DNA of 64,000 bases. It comes from Pseudomonadota bacterium (lineage in GTDB: Bacteria; Pseudomonadota; Gammaproteobacteria; Burkholderiales; Burkholderiaceae_C). The position numbers and the translations under genes are program-made. Below the pieces are notes generated by a model that was given only the letters and a program-made list of their open reading frames with translations, had not been told where the DNA came from and did no database searches. Each line of letters opens with the position of its first letter. The stretch's first letter is position 1. The stretch covers positions 1 to 64,000 of the forward strand of contig JAKOYD010000106.1 of NCBI GenBank assembly GCA_029780695.1, written 5' to 3'. Positions 27,300 through 36,400 of this stretch are shown here, in pieces.

Positions 27300-30200
27300 T
27301 CAGCGCGCGGCCAGCGTCAGTTCGGCACGCGGCGACCAAGCGGCGGGCGCGGCGCCGCTGGCGGCATCGGCGGGTGCGCTGGCGGCATCGCCGGCGCGCG
27401 GCGCGCCCAGAAACAGGCGCTCGGCCGGCAGCTTGCGCGCCGCCAGGTAGTCCTTCACCGCCACGCCGCGCGCCAGCGCCAGTTGGCGCATGGCGTCTTC
27501 GCCGACGTCGATCTGCGCCATCAGCAGCGATTCCATCTCGGGCACGCCGATGTCGCGCTGCACGCCAACGGCGTTGCGCGGCTTGCCCGGCAGGTCGGCG
27601 CGGCGGTACAGGCGGCGCAGCAGTTGCGGGTATTCGGCGGCGGACACGGTGGCCTGCGCGTCGGGCGCGGCGTCGGCCACGGCGGTTGCGGGCGCCGCAT
27701 CAGACGCGCTGGCCGCTGGCGCCGACGCAGCGCCGGCCGGCCCGGCGGCCGCGCCACCGGCGCGCCGCTCGGCGGCCACCATGGCCTTCAGGCGTTCGCG
27801 CCGGTAGCCGTCGCGCTCGGCCGCCAGCCGCGCGCTGCCCACCACCGTCAGCTTGAGCTGCGGGCGGTCGGCCAGCGCCTTGGCAATCTTGTCGAGCTGT
27901 TCGCGCGCCTTCGGCTGCAGTTGGGCGCTGCCGGGCGCGAAGGCAATGCTGCTCATGTCGTCGCCCGCGCTGCCGCCCAGCGCGCGCGCCAGCAGCGTGA
28001 AGGGCGCGGTAATGGCCTTGCCGATGAGGTTGACGATGGCCTTGACGATGATCGGGCCGACCGAGAACTGCGGGTCGTTCAGCGATCCGCTGATGGGCAG
28101 GTCAAGGTCGATCACGCCGCGGCTGTCGGCCAGCAGCGCGGTGGCCAGCTTGACCGGCAGGCTGGCCGGCGCGCCGGGCACCGGCTCGCCAAATTCGAGC
28201 TGGTTCAGCACCAGCTTGTTGCTGGCCGTCAGGCGGCCGTCGGGCTGCACGACGTAGGCCACGTCCATGCTGAGCTTGCCGCGCTCGATGCCGTGGCCGG
28301 CGTACTTCACCGAATAGGGCGACAGCGGCGGCAGTTCCAGATCGGTCACCTTGGCCTGAATGTCGAGCGCCAGCGGCTTGGCCAGCGGGTTGAGCTTGCC
28401 TGTGACGGCCAGCGCGGCGGTGCCTTCGGCGCGGCCGGTCAGGTTCAGTTCGGCCATCTGCGGCGCACCGGCCGGGGCGACGGAGCTGAAGGCGCCCAGG
28501 CTGCCGTTCAGCTCGGTCAGGTCGGCCGAATAGTTGGGGCGGATGAAGCGGTCGGAAAACGCCACGCGCCCGTTGGCCAGCCGCACCGGTCCGAAGCGGA
28601 TGACGGGTGCGTTGGGGTCGGCAGGGGTGACGTTTTGGGCGCTGGGCGCTGTGGCCACGGCGTTGCTTGCTATCGAAGCAGAAGCACCCTCGCCGCTCGA
28701 TTCGCCCGCGGCGGGCATGGTGGATGGTGCTGCGCGGGCCACCGGCGCGGGCGCGGCAGCGGCGGCCGGCGCATCGCCGCCCTTCGACTTGACCACGTCC
28801 TGCAGGTTGATGCGTCCGCTGGGGTGGATGATGAGCCGCGCGTAGAAGTCCGACAGCGCGGTGTCCTTCACGTCCACCTGCGTGGGCTTGCCGGGTTCCA
28901 GTTGCACGTCCAGCCCGGCCAGGCGCAGCAGCTTCCAGCTCAGCAGTTCTTCGCCCAGGCCGCCGGGGCGGCGCGCCGCGGCGGCGTCGGGCGCGATGGG
29001 CGCCTGCGAACTGGCGCCGCGCACGCTGGCGGGCAGCGGGCGCGCGGGCGCGGCGGCGGTGGCCACGGTGGTGCCGTCGGGCGCGCGGCGCACGCTGGGC
29101 GCGGACGTGGGACTGGCAGCAGCCGACGCCGCCGTCTGCGTGTTTTCGTCGGCCGCGGTGCCGGGGCGGCTGTGGGTGCGCAGGTCGTGCACGCTGGCGT
29201 CGCCGGTGACGCGGGCGCGCGGGCCCTGCGCGGTCTGTGTAAAGGCCAGTTGCCCCTTGAAGCTGGTGTCGGCGCGCAGGATGTCGATGTTGAGCGCGTC
29301 GCCAAAGTACGGCTCGAACGCGTGCACCGGCAGGCGCTCGGCCTCCAGCTGGCCCTGCGCGGCCAGCGCGGGCTGCAGGCCGACGGTGCCGCGCCACGCC
29401 ACGCGGCCTGGGTCGGTGCGGCCGGCGCCCAGACGCGCCGACAGGTTGACCGGCATCGGCGTGCGGCTGTCCAGGTCGATGCGCTGGGCATGGACCTGCA
29501 GTTGCGTCAATTCGGCCTGCGCTGGGCGCGGCGTGGCGGCGTCGCGCCAGCCGACGGTGCCGCCGGTCAGGCCGAATTCGTTCAGCACCACCTTCCAGGG
29601 GAAGTCGGTGCGCGGGCCGCTGCGCGGACGCGGTTTCGCGTCGGCGGCCTTGTCGGGCGCGGGGGCGGCGCTGTCCTGGCGCAGCCAGTCCTGCGGGCTC
29701 AGGCGGCCGTCGGCGCGGCGCTCGACGGCCACGCGCGGCGCCTGCACGCCCAGCTTGCCCACGGTGACGGCGCGCGTGCGCCAGTCGAGCAGCACGTCGG
29801 CCACGTCGATGCGGTCGATGCTGGCCAGCGGCCCTTCGGCACGGCGCGGGGTGGCCGCGCCCTTGGCGGGCACGGCGGCGGCCGGCGCGTCGGCGAGCAT
29901 CAGCTGCCGCAGCGCCAGCGTTTCGACGGCCAGCTTGAATTCGGGCGCCAGGTCGCGCACGGGCGCCGGCGCCCACTGCAAGCCGACGTGCGCGTCCAGG
30001 TCACCCGTCAGGTGCGGCACCAGGTGCGGCGTCAGGTAAGGCGCGGCCAGCGCCAGCGGCACGCCGGCGATGCGGGCGTTCAGCTCGGCCGCCTGGCTGC
30101 CCAGGTTGCCCTGGAATTCGATGGACGGCACCGACTCGCGCGCCGACGCAGCGGCGGCCGACGCGGCGGCCAGCCGCGAAGGCGCGGCAGGTGGGGCGGC

Positions 30201-31667
30201 GCGGGCCGCCCGGCGCGGCGGCGCGGTTTCGGGGATGGGCGGCGTCAGCCCTTCGGTGCCGACCAGCGCGGCCGAGCCGGAAAAATGCACCGGTTTGGCC
30301 AGCGGGTAGCCCAGCGTCTGCGCGTTCAGGTCGACTTCGTTCAGCCGCACGCGGGCCGCCGGCACATCGCCCTGCGCCGTCGTGTCGTCGGTGAAGTCCA
30401 CCGTGCCGCCGCGCAGCGCCAGCTTGTCCACCGTGACCTGCCACGGCGCAGCGGCCGCCGCCGGCGCGGCGGGGTGCGAGGCCGCGGGCGCGGGCGCCGA
30501 TGCAGGCTTCAATGTGGCCTCAGCGCCCTTCCCTCCTGCGCTGGATGCTCCTGAATTAGAAGCATCTGCGTTCACTTCGACCGGCAGCAGGTTGATGCGC
30601 CCGTCCTTGTCGCGGTGCACCACCAGTTGCGGGCCAACCAGTTCGACCGAGGCGAGGTGCACCTGGCGTTCCAGTGGGCGGACGTCGCCCAGGGCGATCT
30701 TCAGCGCGTCCCACGCCAGCGCGTCGGCGCCGCGGCCGTCCACCGACTTCAGCCCCTGCAGCGCCAGCGTGCCGGCCAGCCGCAGCGACGGCCGGCCCTG
30801 CGACTGCACAAAGCCCAGGCGCACGTCGGCGTCCACCTTGCCGCCCTGCAGCTTGATCGGCAGGCCGGCCGGCACATAGCCCAGGTAGGGCGCCAGATCC
30901 AGCCCCGACAGGCGCAGCACGGCGTCGGTCTGGCGCGAGGCGTCGAACGGCAACGCCTGCGCCTGCGAGTCGAACGCGGTGCCGTTGGCGACGAAGGCCA
31001 GGCGCGGCTGCACCTTGATCTGGCGTTCGGACGGCAGGTTGCTGATGAAGGGCAGCGCCAGCCGCACATCGCGCACCTGGTGCTGGCGCCCGACCACGCG
31101 GTCGTCAAAGTCGATGCTGCCGCCGTCCAGGCTGATGTTGTAGAGCGCAAAGCGGGCCGGCTCGCCGGTGTCGGGCGCGGCCGGGCGGGCCGCCAGGCGG
31201 GCCAGGATGTCGTCGATGTCGTAGCGCCCGTCGCCCAGGTGCGACAGGCGCACGGCGGGCGATTCGATGCGGATCGCGTCGATCACCGGCGCCAGGCGCA
31301 GCACCGACTGCAGTTCGGCGTCGACATAGGCGCGCTTGACCGCCAGTTGCGCCGGCGCGCCGGGCAGGCCGTCGATCGACACGTCGTCGAGCGTGAGTTC
31401 CAGCGTCCAGGGCTTGAAATCCACCCGGCCGATGTGCACAGCGCGGCCCAGTTGCGCGCTGGCGATCTTCTCGCCCTGCCATTTGAGCAGCGGCGGCACC
31501 GCCAGCCAGCCCACGCCCCACAGCGCCGCCAGTCCGCCCACGGCGTACAACGCGCGGCGCGCCCAGCGGCGTTGGGGCGACGCCACAGGCCGGGCCGGCG
31601 CAGGCGCCTGGGCGACAGCGGGGGCCGCGGGATGGTCGGAAGGGGTGCTGGGGGAATCGCCGGACAT
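27300..31667 (-). CDS. DUF748/AsmA-like envelope protein with C-terminal OmpA-like domain
   Basis: A 1455-residue protein: cytoplasmic Pro/Ala-rich N-terminus, one membrane helix at about residues 38-58 (RALYAVGGLAALWGVGWLAV), then a very long beta-rich DUF748 region with AsmA-like repeats (VDFKPWTLELTLDDVSIDG, GGTVDFTDDT, NEFGLTGGTVGWRD) and an OmpA-like end (PGSAQLQPKAREQLDKIAKAL). AsmA-like proteins of this size form periplasmic bridges thought to carry lipids between membranes, so a lipid-transport role is a fair inference. The ATG at 31667 was chosen since upstream codons are non-conserved. Low-complexity segments at 28.7 and 30.5 kb include AGAAGCA/GAAGCA pieces resembling repeat fragments. 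Confidence 0.88.
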   Translation of the reverse strand: MSGDSPSTPSDHPAAPAVAQAPAPARPVASPQRRWARRALYAVGGLAALWGVGWLAVPPLLKWQGEKIASAQLGRAVHIGRVDFKPWTLELTLDDVSIDGLPGAPAQLAVKRAYVDAELQSVLRLAPVIDAIRIESPAVRLSHLGDGRYDIDDILARLAARPAAPDTGEPARFALYNISLDGGSIDFDDRVVGRQHQVRDVRLALPFISNLPSERQIKVQPRLAFVANGTAFDSQAQALPFDASRQTDAVLRLSGLDLAPYLGYVPAGLPIKLQGGKVDADVRLGFVQSQGRPSLRLAGTLALQGLKSVDGRGADALAWDALKIALGDVRPLERQVHLASVELVGPQLVVHRDKDGRINLLPVEVNADASNSGASSAGGKGAEATLKPASAPAPAASHPAAPAAAAAPWQVTVDKLALRGGTVDFTDDTTAQGDVPAARVRLNEVDLNAQTLGYPLAKPVHFSGSAALVGTEGLTPPIPETAPPRRAARAAPPAAPSRLAAASAAAASARESVPSIEFQGNLGSQAAELNARIAGVPLALAAPYLTPHLVPHLTGDLDAHVGLQWAPAPVRDLAPEFKLAVETLALRQLMLADAPAAAVPAKGAATPRRAEGPLASIDRIDVADVLLDWRTRAVTVGKLGVQAPRVAVERRADGRLSPQDWLRQDSAAPAPDKAADAKPRPRSGPRTDFPWKVVLNEFGLTGGTVGWRDAATPRPAQAELTQLQVHAQRIDLDSRTPMPVNLSARLGAGRTDPGRVAWRGTVGLQPALAAQGQLEAERLPVHAFEPYFGDALNIDILRADTSFKGQLAFTQTAQGPRARVTGDASVHDLRTHSRPGTAADENTQTAASAAASPTSAPSVRRAPDGTTVATAAAPARPLPASVRGASSQAPIAPDAAAARRPGGLGEELLSWKLLRLAGLDVQLEPGKPTQVDVKDTALSDFYARLIIHPSGRINLQDVVKSKGGDAPAAAAAPAPVARAAPSTMPAAGESSGEGASASIASNAVATAPSAQNVTPADPNAPVIRFGPVRLANGRVAFSDRFIRPNYSADLTELNGSLGAFSSVAPAGAPQMAELNLTGRAEGTAALAVTGKLNPLAKPLALDIQAKVTDLELPPLSPYSVKYAGHGIERGKLSMDVAYVVQPDGRLTASNKLVLNQLEFGEPVPGAPASLPVKLATALLADSRGVIDLDLPISGSLNDPQFSVGPIIVKAIVNLIGKAITAPFTLLARALGGSAGDDMSSIAFAPGSAQLQPKAREQLDKIAKALADRPQLKLTVVGSARLAAERDGYRRERLKAMVAAERRAGGAAAGPAGAASAPAASASDAAPATAVADAAPDAQATVSAAEYPQLLRRLYRRADLPGKPRNAVGVQRDIGVPEMESLLMAQIDVGEDAMRQLALARGVAVKDYLAARKLPAERLFLGAPRAGDAASAPADAASGAAPAAWSPRAELTLAAR

Positions 31668-31756
31668 CGTTGAAGGGATTGTGCCTGTCACCGAACAACG
31701 CCTGGGGCGGCGCGGCGCCGACAAGGGCATGCGTGCCACGGCGTGCGCAGCAACGA

Positions 31757-31799
31757 GAAAGCCCGGCATCGAGGCCTGGAGCCTGCCCGCCGGGCTTTC
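31757..31799 (-). terminator. strong inverted repeat (terminator-like)
   Basis: GAAAGCCCGGC (31757-31767) and GCCGGGCTTTC (31789-31799) are perfect 11-bp arms with a 21-base loop. On the minus strand it follows directly the TGA that closes an open frame running from about 32100, and it lies about 90 bases before the DUF748 start codon. There is no clear T-run. Confidence 0.5.
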
Positions 31800-32090
31800 A
31801 AGGCAGCGTGACGGTCGTCGTCTCTGTCTGCCCAGGGGCCGCATCGGAAAGCGTGCTGTTTCCGGCTGCGGGAGAAGGCAAGGGATTGCCTTCGATGAAT
31901 GGCTGGGAGCGATCCCATTCGGTGTATCGGCTACGACCGACGGGTGCCTTTCCAACCGTTTGTCCGGGTAACCCGGACGGCTCCAATGTAGGCCGTGGCG
32001 GGGCACCGGGCCAGCGATAAATTTCAATCGCGGCGCGGCGCGTATTGGGGTTGTCAATCGGACGGTGACACCATCGCGCTGGGCCAACGG
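31798..32090 (-). other. possible remnant of an unidentified gene
   Basis: A minus-strand frame without an obvious start stays open for nearly 100 codons and ends at 31798 (for example IDNPNTRRAAIEIYRWPG, then SRYTEWDRSQPFIEGNP, ending TETTTVTLP). The 11-bp inverted repeat at 31757-31799 sits exactly on its stop. I do not recognise the product. It may be the 3' end of a displaced gene or chance; codon use is mixed. The whole spacer between the DUF748 and transglycosylase genes (31668-32449) contains only this and the RNA candidate. Confidence 0.25.
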
Positions 32091-32183
32091 GCCGACCGGC
32101 GGGGTGCTACGAAGCCTTGAGCAGGGCCGCGGCGTAGGACTCGTCTTATATCGAAAATAGAATTTCAACTCCAAAAATCAGGG

Positions 32184-32275
32184 TTGACGAGAAATTAAGA
32201 CGACTCCTAGAATCGCTGATCCCTACTAATCTAGTGGGAAACCCTGAAGGCGCCGCGCACCCAAGCGGCCTTTTT
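32184..32275 (+). ncRNA. candidate small RNA with its own promoter and terminator
   Basis: TTGACG (32184-32189), 18 bases, TAGAAT (32208-32213) make a near-consensus sigma-70 promoter with AT-rich DNA upstream (GAAAATAGAATTTC). A transcript starting about 32220 would contain a bulged hairpin CCCTACT-AATCT-AGTGGG (32221-32238) and end at a GC-rich stem with five Ts (GCCGC-N8-GCGGCCTTTTT, 32247-32275), giving roughly 55 bases. No open frame fits. It could instead be a leader of the transglycosylase gene 175 bases downstream, but the terminator argues for an independent RNA. I cannot assign it to a known family. Confidence 0.5.
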
Positions 32276-32449
32276 CCTGCCTTACAGCCGTTTGCGCGCC
32301 AGCTGTCATGGGCGCGGCAGGAACAGATTTCAGGGCTTCAACATCAAGCTCGACAGCGTCCATCCCCCTCCACCGCCGCTTGTGATGCAGCTTTCGCATC
32401 GAAGCTTTGAGATGGCAGGCCGACGCCGAGCGCCATGACAAGGAGTGCC

Positions 32450-33280
32450 ATGACGTCGTCTGGAAAACTCGCCGCCCTGGGAAGCGGCATGCGCACCTTC
32501 GCCACCGACGTGGCCGAGGGTTTTTTTGAAATCACGCACAACAGCCTGGCGCTGGTGGGCATCGTGGTGGTGGTGGCCGTGGCCCTGCTGAGCGCGCGGC
32601 CCGACCTGCGCGACGAGGGCGAGCAGCGCCTGGCCGAGTGGCTGACCGCCCGCAAGGTGGCAGCGCTGGGCATCACGCCCGAGCTGGGCGCCATCGAGCG
32701 CGCCACCGCCGCCAACCCCGGCCAGCTGCCGCGCGAGCAGGCCAACGTGGCGTTGTGGATCAGCAAGAAGTACCGCGTGGCGCCCGAGCCGGTGGCCGCG
32801 CTGGTGGCCGAGGCCTACGACGTGGGCCGCGCCAACAAGATCGACCCGACGCTCATCCTGGCCGTGATGGCGATCGAATCCAGCTTCAACCCGTTTGCCC
32901 AGAGCACCGTGGGCGCGCAGGGGCTGATGCAGGTGATGACGCAGATCCATTCGGACAAGTACGCCCACTTCGGCGGCCAGTACGCGGCCTTTGACCCCAA
33001 GAGCAACCTGCGCGTGGGCGTGAAGATTCTGCAGGAATACATCGGCCGCGCCGGCTCGGTCGAAGCCGGCCTGAAGTGGTACGTGGGCGCCGCCAACCTG
33101 GCGACCGACGGCGGCTATGCCGACAAGGTGCTGGCCGAACATGCCCGCCTGAGCCAGGTGGCGCGCGGCCGCACGGTGTCGCCGTTCGACAACAGCACGC
33201 CTTTGCGGGCCGAGAACGCGCCCGCGCCGACGGCGCCGGCCAACGCTGGCACCGGCGTCAAGGTCGCAGCGCTGTCCTGA
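32450..33280 (+). CDS. lytic transglycosylase (SLT domain)
   Basis: A 276-residue membrane-anchored peptidoglycan lyase: short cytoplasmic N-terminus, one helix (LALVGIVVVVAVALL, about residues 35-50) and an SLT domain with catalytic Glu in ILAVMAIESSFNPFA, then GAQGLMQVM and NLRVGVKILQEYI with the AGSVEAGLKWYVGAAN end of the fold. The ATG at 32450 has AAGGAG six bases upstream and was preferred to the ATG at 32435. It is probably cotranscribed with the DUF1304 gene 21 bases downstream. The exact transglycosylase subfamily is not clear. Confidence 0.9.
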   Translation: MTSSGKLAALGSGMRTFATDVAEGFFEITHNSLALVGIVVVVAVALLSARPDLRDEGEQRLAEWLTARKVAALGITPELGAIERATAANPGQLPREQANVALWISKKYRVAPEPVAALVAEAYDVGRANKIDPTLILAVMAIESSFNPFAQSTVGAQGLMQVMTQIHSDKYAHFGGQYAAFDPKSNLRVGVKILQEYIGRAGSVEAGLKWYVGAANLATDGGYADKVLAEHARLSQVARGRTVSPFDNSTPLRAENAPAPTAPANAGTGVKVAALS

Positions 33281-33301
33281 CCGCCAGCCGCCCTGCTTGC
33301 C

Positions 33302-33661
33302 ATGCGCACCGCTTTCGACATCGTGGTCGGGCTGATTGCGCTGTTGCATGTCTACATCCTGGTGCTGGAGATGTTCCTGTGGAACACGCCGCGCGGGCGC
33401 AAGGCGTTTGGCCTGACGCCTGAATTTGCCGCGGCCACGCGCACGCTGGCGGCCAACCAGGGGCTCTACAACGGCTTTCTGGCCGCCGGCCAGTTCTGGG
33501 GCCTGAGCCAGGGCGCGGCGGGCGACAGTATCAAGCTGTTCTTTCTGGGGTGCGTGTTGGTGGCTGGCCTGTACGGCGCAGCCACGGCCAGCCGGCGCAT
33601 CCTGTTCGTGCAGGCGCTGCCCGCGGCGGTGGCGCTGGTGCTGTGGGCGCTGGCCCGCTAA
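33302..33661 (+). CDS. DUF1304 small membrane protein
   Basis: A 119-residue protein with four predicted membrane helices (FDIVVGLIALLHVYILVLEM at the start; LYNGFLAAGQFWGL; IKLFFLGCVLVAGLYGA; ALPAAVALVLWALA), the size and pattern of DUF1304. The conserved NQGLYNGFLA motif is present. Function is unknown. It lies between the transglycosylase gene and the ZTP riboswitch. Confidence 0.88.
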   Translation: MRTAFDIVVGLIALLHVYILVLEMFLWNTPRGRKAFGLTPEFAAATRTLAANQGLYNGFLAAGQFWGLSQGAAGDSIKLFFLGCVLVAGLYGAATASRRILFVQALPAAVALVLWALAR

Positions 33662-33699
33662 AGCGCGGCGGGCCGCGCACGTCGGCTAAACTCCGCACC

Positions 33700-33806
33700 G
33701 TGCGCGACTGGCGATAGGCGTCTTCTTCACGACGCCGACGTGGGCCACCACGGGGAAGCGTGCCGCCCGCTGACGCAGCGGGTGATCAGCCGTTCGCCTG
33801 GGCAGC
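33700..33806 (+). promoter_or_regulatory. ZTP (pfl motif) riboswitch upstream of glyA
   Basis: The leader contains the hallmarks of the ZMP/ZTP aptamer in order: GCGCGACTGGCG (33702-33713), GTGGGCCACCACGGGGAAGC (33740-33759), a variable hairpin (CCCGCTGACGCAGCGGG), and the terminal pseudoknot strand CGCCTGGGCA (33795-33804). It lies 40 bases before the glyA start. Family knowledge: this riboswitch senses the alarmone ZMP/ZTP made when 10-formyl-tetrahydrofolate is short and switches on folate and purine genes, glyA being a classic target. A hairpin CCTTG-CTCAC-CAAGG (33807-33821) right after the aptamer could be part of the expression platform. Confidence 0.9.
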
Positions 33807-33844
33807 CCTTGCTCACCAAGGGACGACCTTCTCGAAGGACTGCC

Positions 33845-35095
33845 ATGTTCAACCGTTCCACGCACACCATCGCCGCCACCGATCCCGCCGTCTGGGCCGC
33901 CATTCAGGACGAGCACCAGCGCCAGGAAGACCACATCGAGCTGATCGCCAGCGAAAACTACGCCTCGCCCGCCGTACTGGCCGCCGCCGGCACGCAACTC
34001 ACCAACAAGTACGCCGAGGGCTACCCCGGCCGCCGCTACTACGGCGGCTGCGAGCACGTCGACGTGGTCGAGCAGCTCGCCATCGACCGCGTCAAGCAGC
34101 TGTTTGGCGCTGAAGCCGCCAACGTGCAGCCGCACTGCGGCGCCAGCGCCAACATCGCCGCCTTCATGGCATTTTTGAAGCCGGGCGACACCATCATGGG
34201 CATGAGCCTGGCCGAAGGCGGCCACCTGACGCACGGCATGCCGCTGAACATGTCGGGCAAGTGGTTCAACGTGGTGTCATACGGACTGAACGCGCAGGAA
34301 GCCATCGACTACGACGCGATGGAAAAAAAGGCGCACGAGACTAGACCGAAGCTCATCATTGCCGGCGCCTCGGCCTATTCGCTGGAAATCGACTTTGCCC
34401 GCTTTGCCAAGGTGGCCAAGGACGTCGGCGCCATCTTCATGGTCGACATGGCGCACTACGCCGGTCTGATCGCCGGTGGCCAATACCCCAACCCCGTGCC
34501 GCACGCCGACGTGGTGACCAGCACCACGCACAAGAGCCTGCGCGGCCCGCGCTCGGGCTTCATCCTGATGAAGGCCGAGCATGAAAAAGCCATCAACAGC
34601 GCCGTGTTCCCCGGCCTGCAGGGCGGCCCGCTGATGCACATCATCGCCGCCAAGGCGATTGCCTTCAACGAAGCGCTGCAGCCCGAATTCAAGCAGTACG
34701 CGCAACAGGTCAAGAAAAACGCCAAGGTGGTGGCCGACACACTGACCGAGCGCGGCCTGCGCATCGTCAGCGGCGGCACGCAAAGCCACGTGATGCTGGT
34801 CGATCTGCGCCCCAAGGGCATCACCGGCAAGGAAGCCGAAGCCGTGCTGGGCAGCGCGCACATGACGATCAACAAGAACGCCATCCCCAACGACCCCGAA
34901 AAGCCGATGGTGACCAGCGGCGTGCGCATCGGCACCCCGGCCATGACCACGCGTGGCTTCAAGGAGGACGAAGCGCGCGCCACCGCCCACCTGGTGGCCG
35001 ACGTGCTGGACAACCCGCGCGACGAAGCCCACCTGAACACCGTGCGCGCCAAGGTGGCCGAGCTGACCAAGCGGTTTCCGGTCTACGGCGCTTGA
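33845..35095 (+). CDS. glyA: serine hydroxymethyltransferase
   Basis: PLP enzyme converting serine and tetrahydrofolate to glycine and methylene-tetrahydrofolate. The 416-residue product shows [14 protein letters not shown], the [14 protein letters not shown] substrate loop and the PLP-lysine motif [16 protein letters not shown] with Lys230. Full length. The start at 33845 follows GAAGGAC. The ZTP riboswitch in the leader links expression to one-carbon supply. nrdR follows after a class-A repeat, the usual glyA-nrdR order in Burkholderiales. Confidence 0.98.
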   Translation: MFNRSTHTIAATDPAVWAAIQDEHQRQEDHIELIASENYASPAVLAAAGTQLTNKYAEGYPGRRYYGGCEHVDVVEQLAIDRVKQLFGAEAANVQPHCGASANIAAFMAFLKPGDTIMGMSLAEGGHLTHGMPLNMSGKWFNVVSYGLNAQEAIDYDAMEKKAHETRPKLIIAGASAYSLEIDFARFAKVAKDVGAIFMVDMAHYAGLIAGGQYPNPVPHADVVTSTTHKSLRGPRSGFILMKAEHEKAINSAVFPGLQGGPLMHIIAAKAIAFNEALQPEFKQYAQQVKKNAKVVADTLTERGLRIVSGGTQSHVMLVDLRPKGITGKEAEAVLGSAHMTINKNAIPNDPEKPMVTSGVRIGTPAMTTRGFKEDEARATAHLVADVLDNPRDEAHLNTVRAKVAELTKRFPVYGA

Positions 35096-35102
35096 TTCAC
35101 GC

Positions 35103-35153
35103 TACTGAATGAATAGCTGCCTGCCCTTGCCAGACAAGCGCGGGCAGCCTGTT
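35103..35153. repeat. class-A interspersed hairpin repeat
   Basis: ACTGAATGAATAGCTGCC followed by CTTGCCAGACAAGCG and GGGCAGCC in the 74-bp gap between glyA and nrdR. The hairpin CTTG-CCAGA-CAAG could attenuate read-through from glyA into nrdR. Confidence 0.7.
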
Positions 35154-35169
35154 TGATTCATAAGTCTGC

Positions 35170-35619
35170 ATGCGCTGCCCCTTCTGCGGCCACACCGAGA
35201 CGCAGGTCGTTGACACGCGGGTGTCGGACGAAGGTGACTTTATCCGCCGCCGCCGCCAGTGCGGGCACTGTGCCAAGCGCTTCACCACCTACGAGCGGCC
35301 GGACGTCAGCTTTCCCACCATCATCAAGAAAGACGGCCGCCGCGTGCCCTACGCGCGCGCCAAGCTGCAGGGCTCGCTGGACCTGGCGCTGCGCAAACGC
35401 CCCGTCAGCACCGAACAAATCGATGCCGCCATCGAACGCATCGAAGAAAAGCTGCTCGCCACCGGCGCGCGCGAAGTGGCGTCGGCACGCTTGGGCGAAC
35501 TGGTGATGCGCGAGCTGAAGAAGCTCGACAAGGTGGCCTACGTGCGCTTTGCCAGCGTCTATCGCAGCTTCGAGGACATCGACGAGTTTCGCGCTCTGGT
35601 GGACGAAGTGCGGCGCTGA
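35170..35619 (+). CDS. nrdR: transcriptional repressor NrdR
   Basis: Represses ribonucleotide reductase genes in response to ATP/dATP. The 149-residue protein has the N-terminal zinc ribbon (CPFCGH near residue 3 and CGHC near residue 31) and an ATP-cone domain ([23 protein letters not shown]). Length and ending ([16 protein letters not shown]) are canonical. It lies behind glyA, separated by one class-A repeat. Confidence 0.97.
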   Translation: MRCPFCGHTETQVVDTRVSDEGDFIRRRRQCGHCAKRFTTYERPDVSFPTIIKKDGRRVPYARAKLQGSLDLALRKRPVSTEQIDAAIERIEEKLLATGAREVASARLGELVMRELKKLDKVAYVRFASVYRSFEDIDEFRALVDEVRR

Positions 35620-35709
35620 CGGCCCACAGGCCTGCGGGTGGTCGCGTCTGCGCCGGCCTGGCTTTCGTTGTGGGCAACGCGGCGCGCACGCCTTGCCCGC
35701 CAGTCAGCG

Positions 35710-36303
35710 TCAGGGCGGGGTCGCGCGGATGAAGTGCGCGCGGTAGTGCTGCAGTTCGTCGATCGACTCGTGCACGTCGGCCAGCGCCGTGTGCGACTGC
35801 TGCTTCTTGAAGCCATCGACCACGTCCGGGCGCCAGCGGCGCGCCAGCTCTTTCAGCGTGCTGACGTCGATGTTGCGGTAATGAAAAAACGCCTCCAGCC
35901 GCGGCATGTACTTGACCAGAAAGCGCCGGTCCTGCCCGATGGTGTTGCCGCACATGGGCGAGCAGCCCTTGCCGACGTAGCGCGACACAAACGCCAGCAA
36001 CTGGTCGGTGGCCTGCTCCTCGGTCAGCGTCGAGGCGCGCACCTTGTCGATCAGGCCGCTGCGGCCATGCGTCCCCTTGTTCCAACTGTCCATCGCGTCC
36101 AGCACGCCGTCAGGCTGGTGAATGACCAGCACCGGGCCTTCCACGCGCGGCGTCAGTTGCGGGCCCGTCACGACGACGGCGATTTCGATGAGGCGTTCCT
36201 TTTCCGGGTCCAGCCCGGTCATTTCGCAGTCGAGCCAGATCAGGTTCTGGTCGGATCGGGCCAGCGCGGGCGCGATCTGGGGGGAGCAAGCGGTCTCGGT
36301 CAT
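35710..36303 (-). CDS. orn: oligoribonuclease
   Basis: Essential 3'-5' exoribonuclease that finishes RNA decay and degrades pGpG from cyclic-di-GMP. The 197-residue DEDDh protein has Exo [13 protein letters not shown], Exo II around [10 protein letters not shown]...[10 protein letters not shown] and Exo [18 protein letters not shown]. The ATG at 36303 was taken over an earlier one at 36324 since family proteins begin shortly before the LIWLD block. It diverges from the M48 protease gene, with which it is commonly linked in this order. Confidence 0.96.
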   Translation of the reverse strand: MTETACSPQIAPALARSDQNLIWLDCEMTGLDPEKERLIEIAVVVTGPQLTPRVEGPVLVIHQPDGVLDAMDSWNKGTHGRSGLIDKVRASTLTEEQATDQLLAFVSRYVGKGCSPMCGNTIGQDRRFLVKYMPRLEAFFHYRNIDVSTLKELARRWRPDVVDGFKKQQSHTALADVHESIDELQHYRAHFIRATPP

Positions 36304-36400
36304 GGCGCCCGATTGTCCACGCACGCGCCTCGCGGTCTTGCGAGCGGCGCCAGCGCCCTAAACTTGGGGGCTTGGCCATTTCCACATCCTAGCCCCCGCC

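Noticed and set aside
28640-28700. Class-A copy inside the DUF748 gene
   Set aside because: Only short pieces (TTGCTATCGAAGCAGAAGC) resemble the repeat and the hairpin core is missing, so I do not list it as a copy.
31668-32174. 169 extra N-terminal codons for the DUF748 protein
   Set aside because: The stretch is not conserved-looking, crosses an 11-bp terminator-like inverted repeat, and the membrane helix is placed normally from the ATG at 31667.
32226-32441. 71-codon minus-strand frame in the spacer before the transglycosylase gene
   Set aside because: Its end overlaps the terminator of the RNA candidate; composition and lack of start signal do not support a gene.
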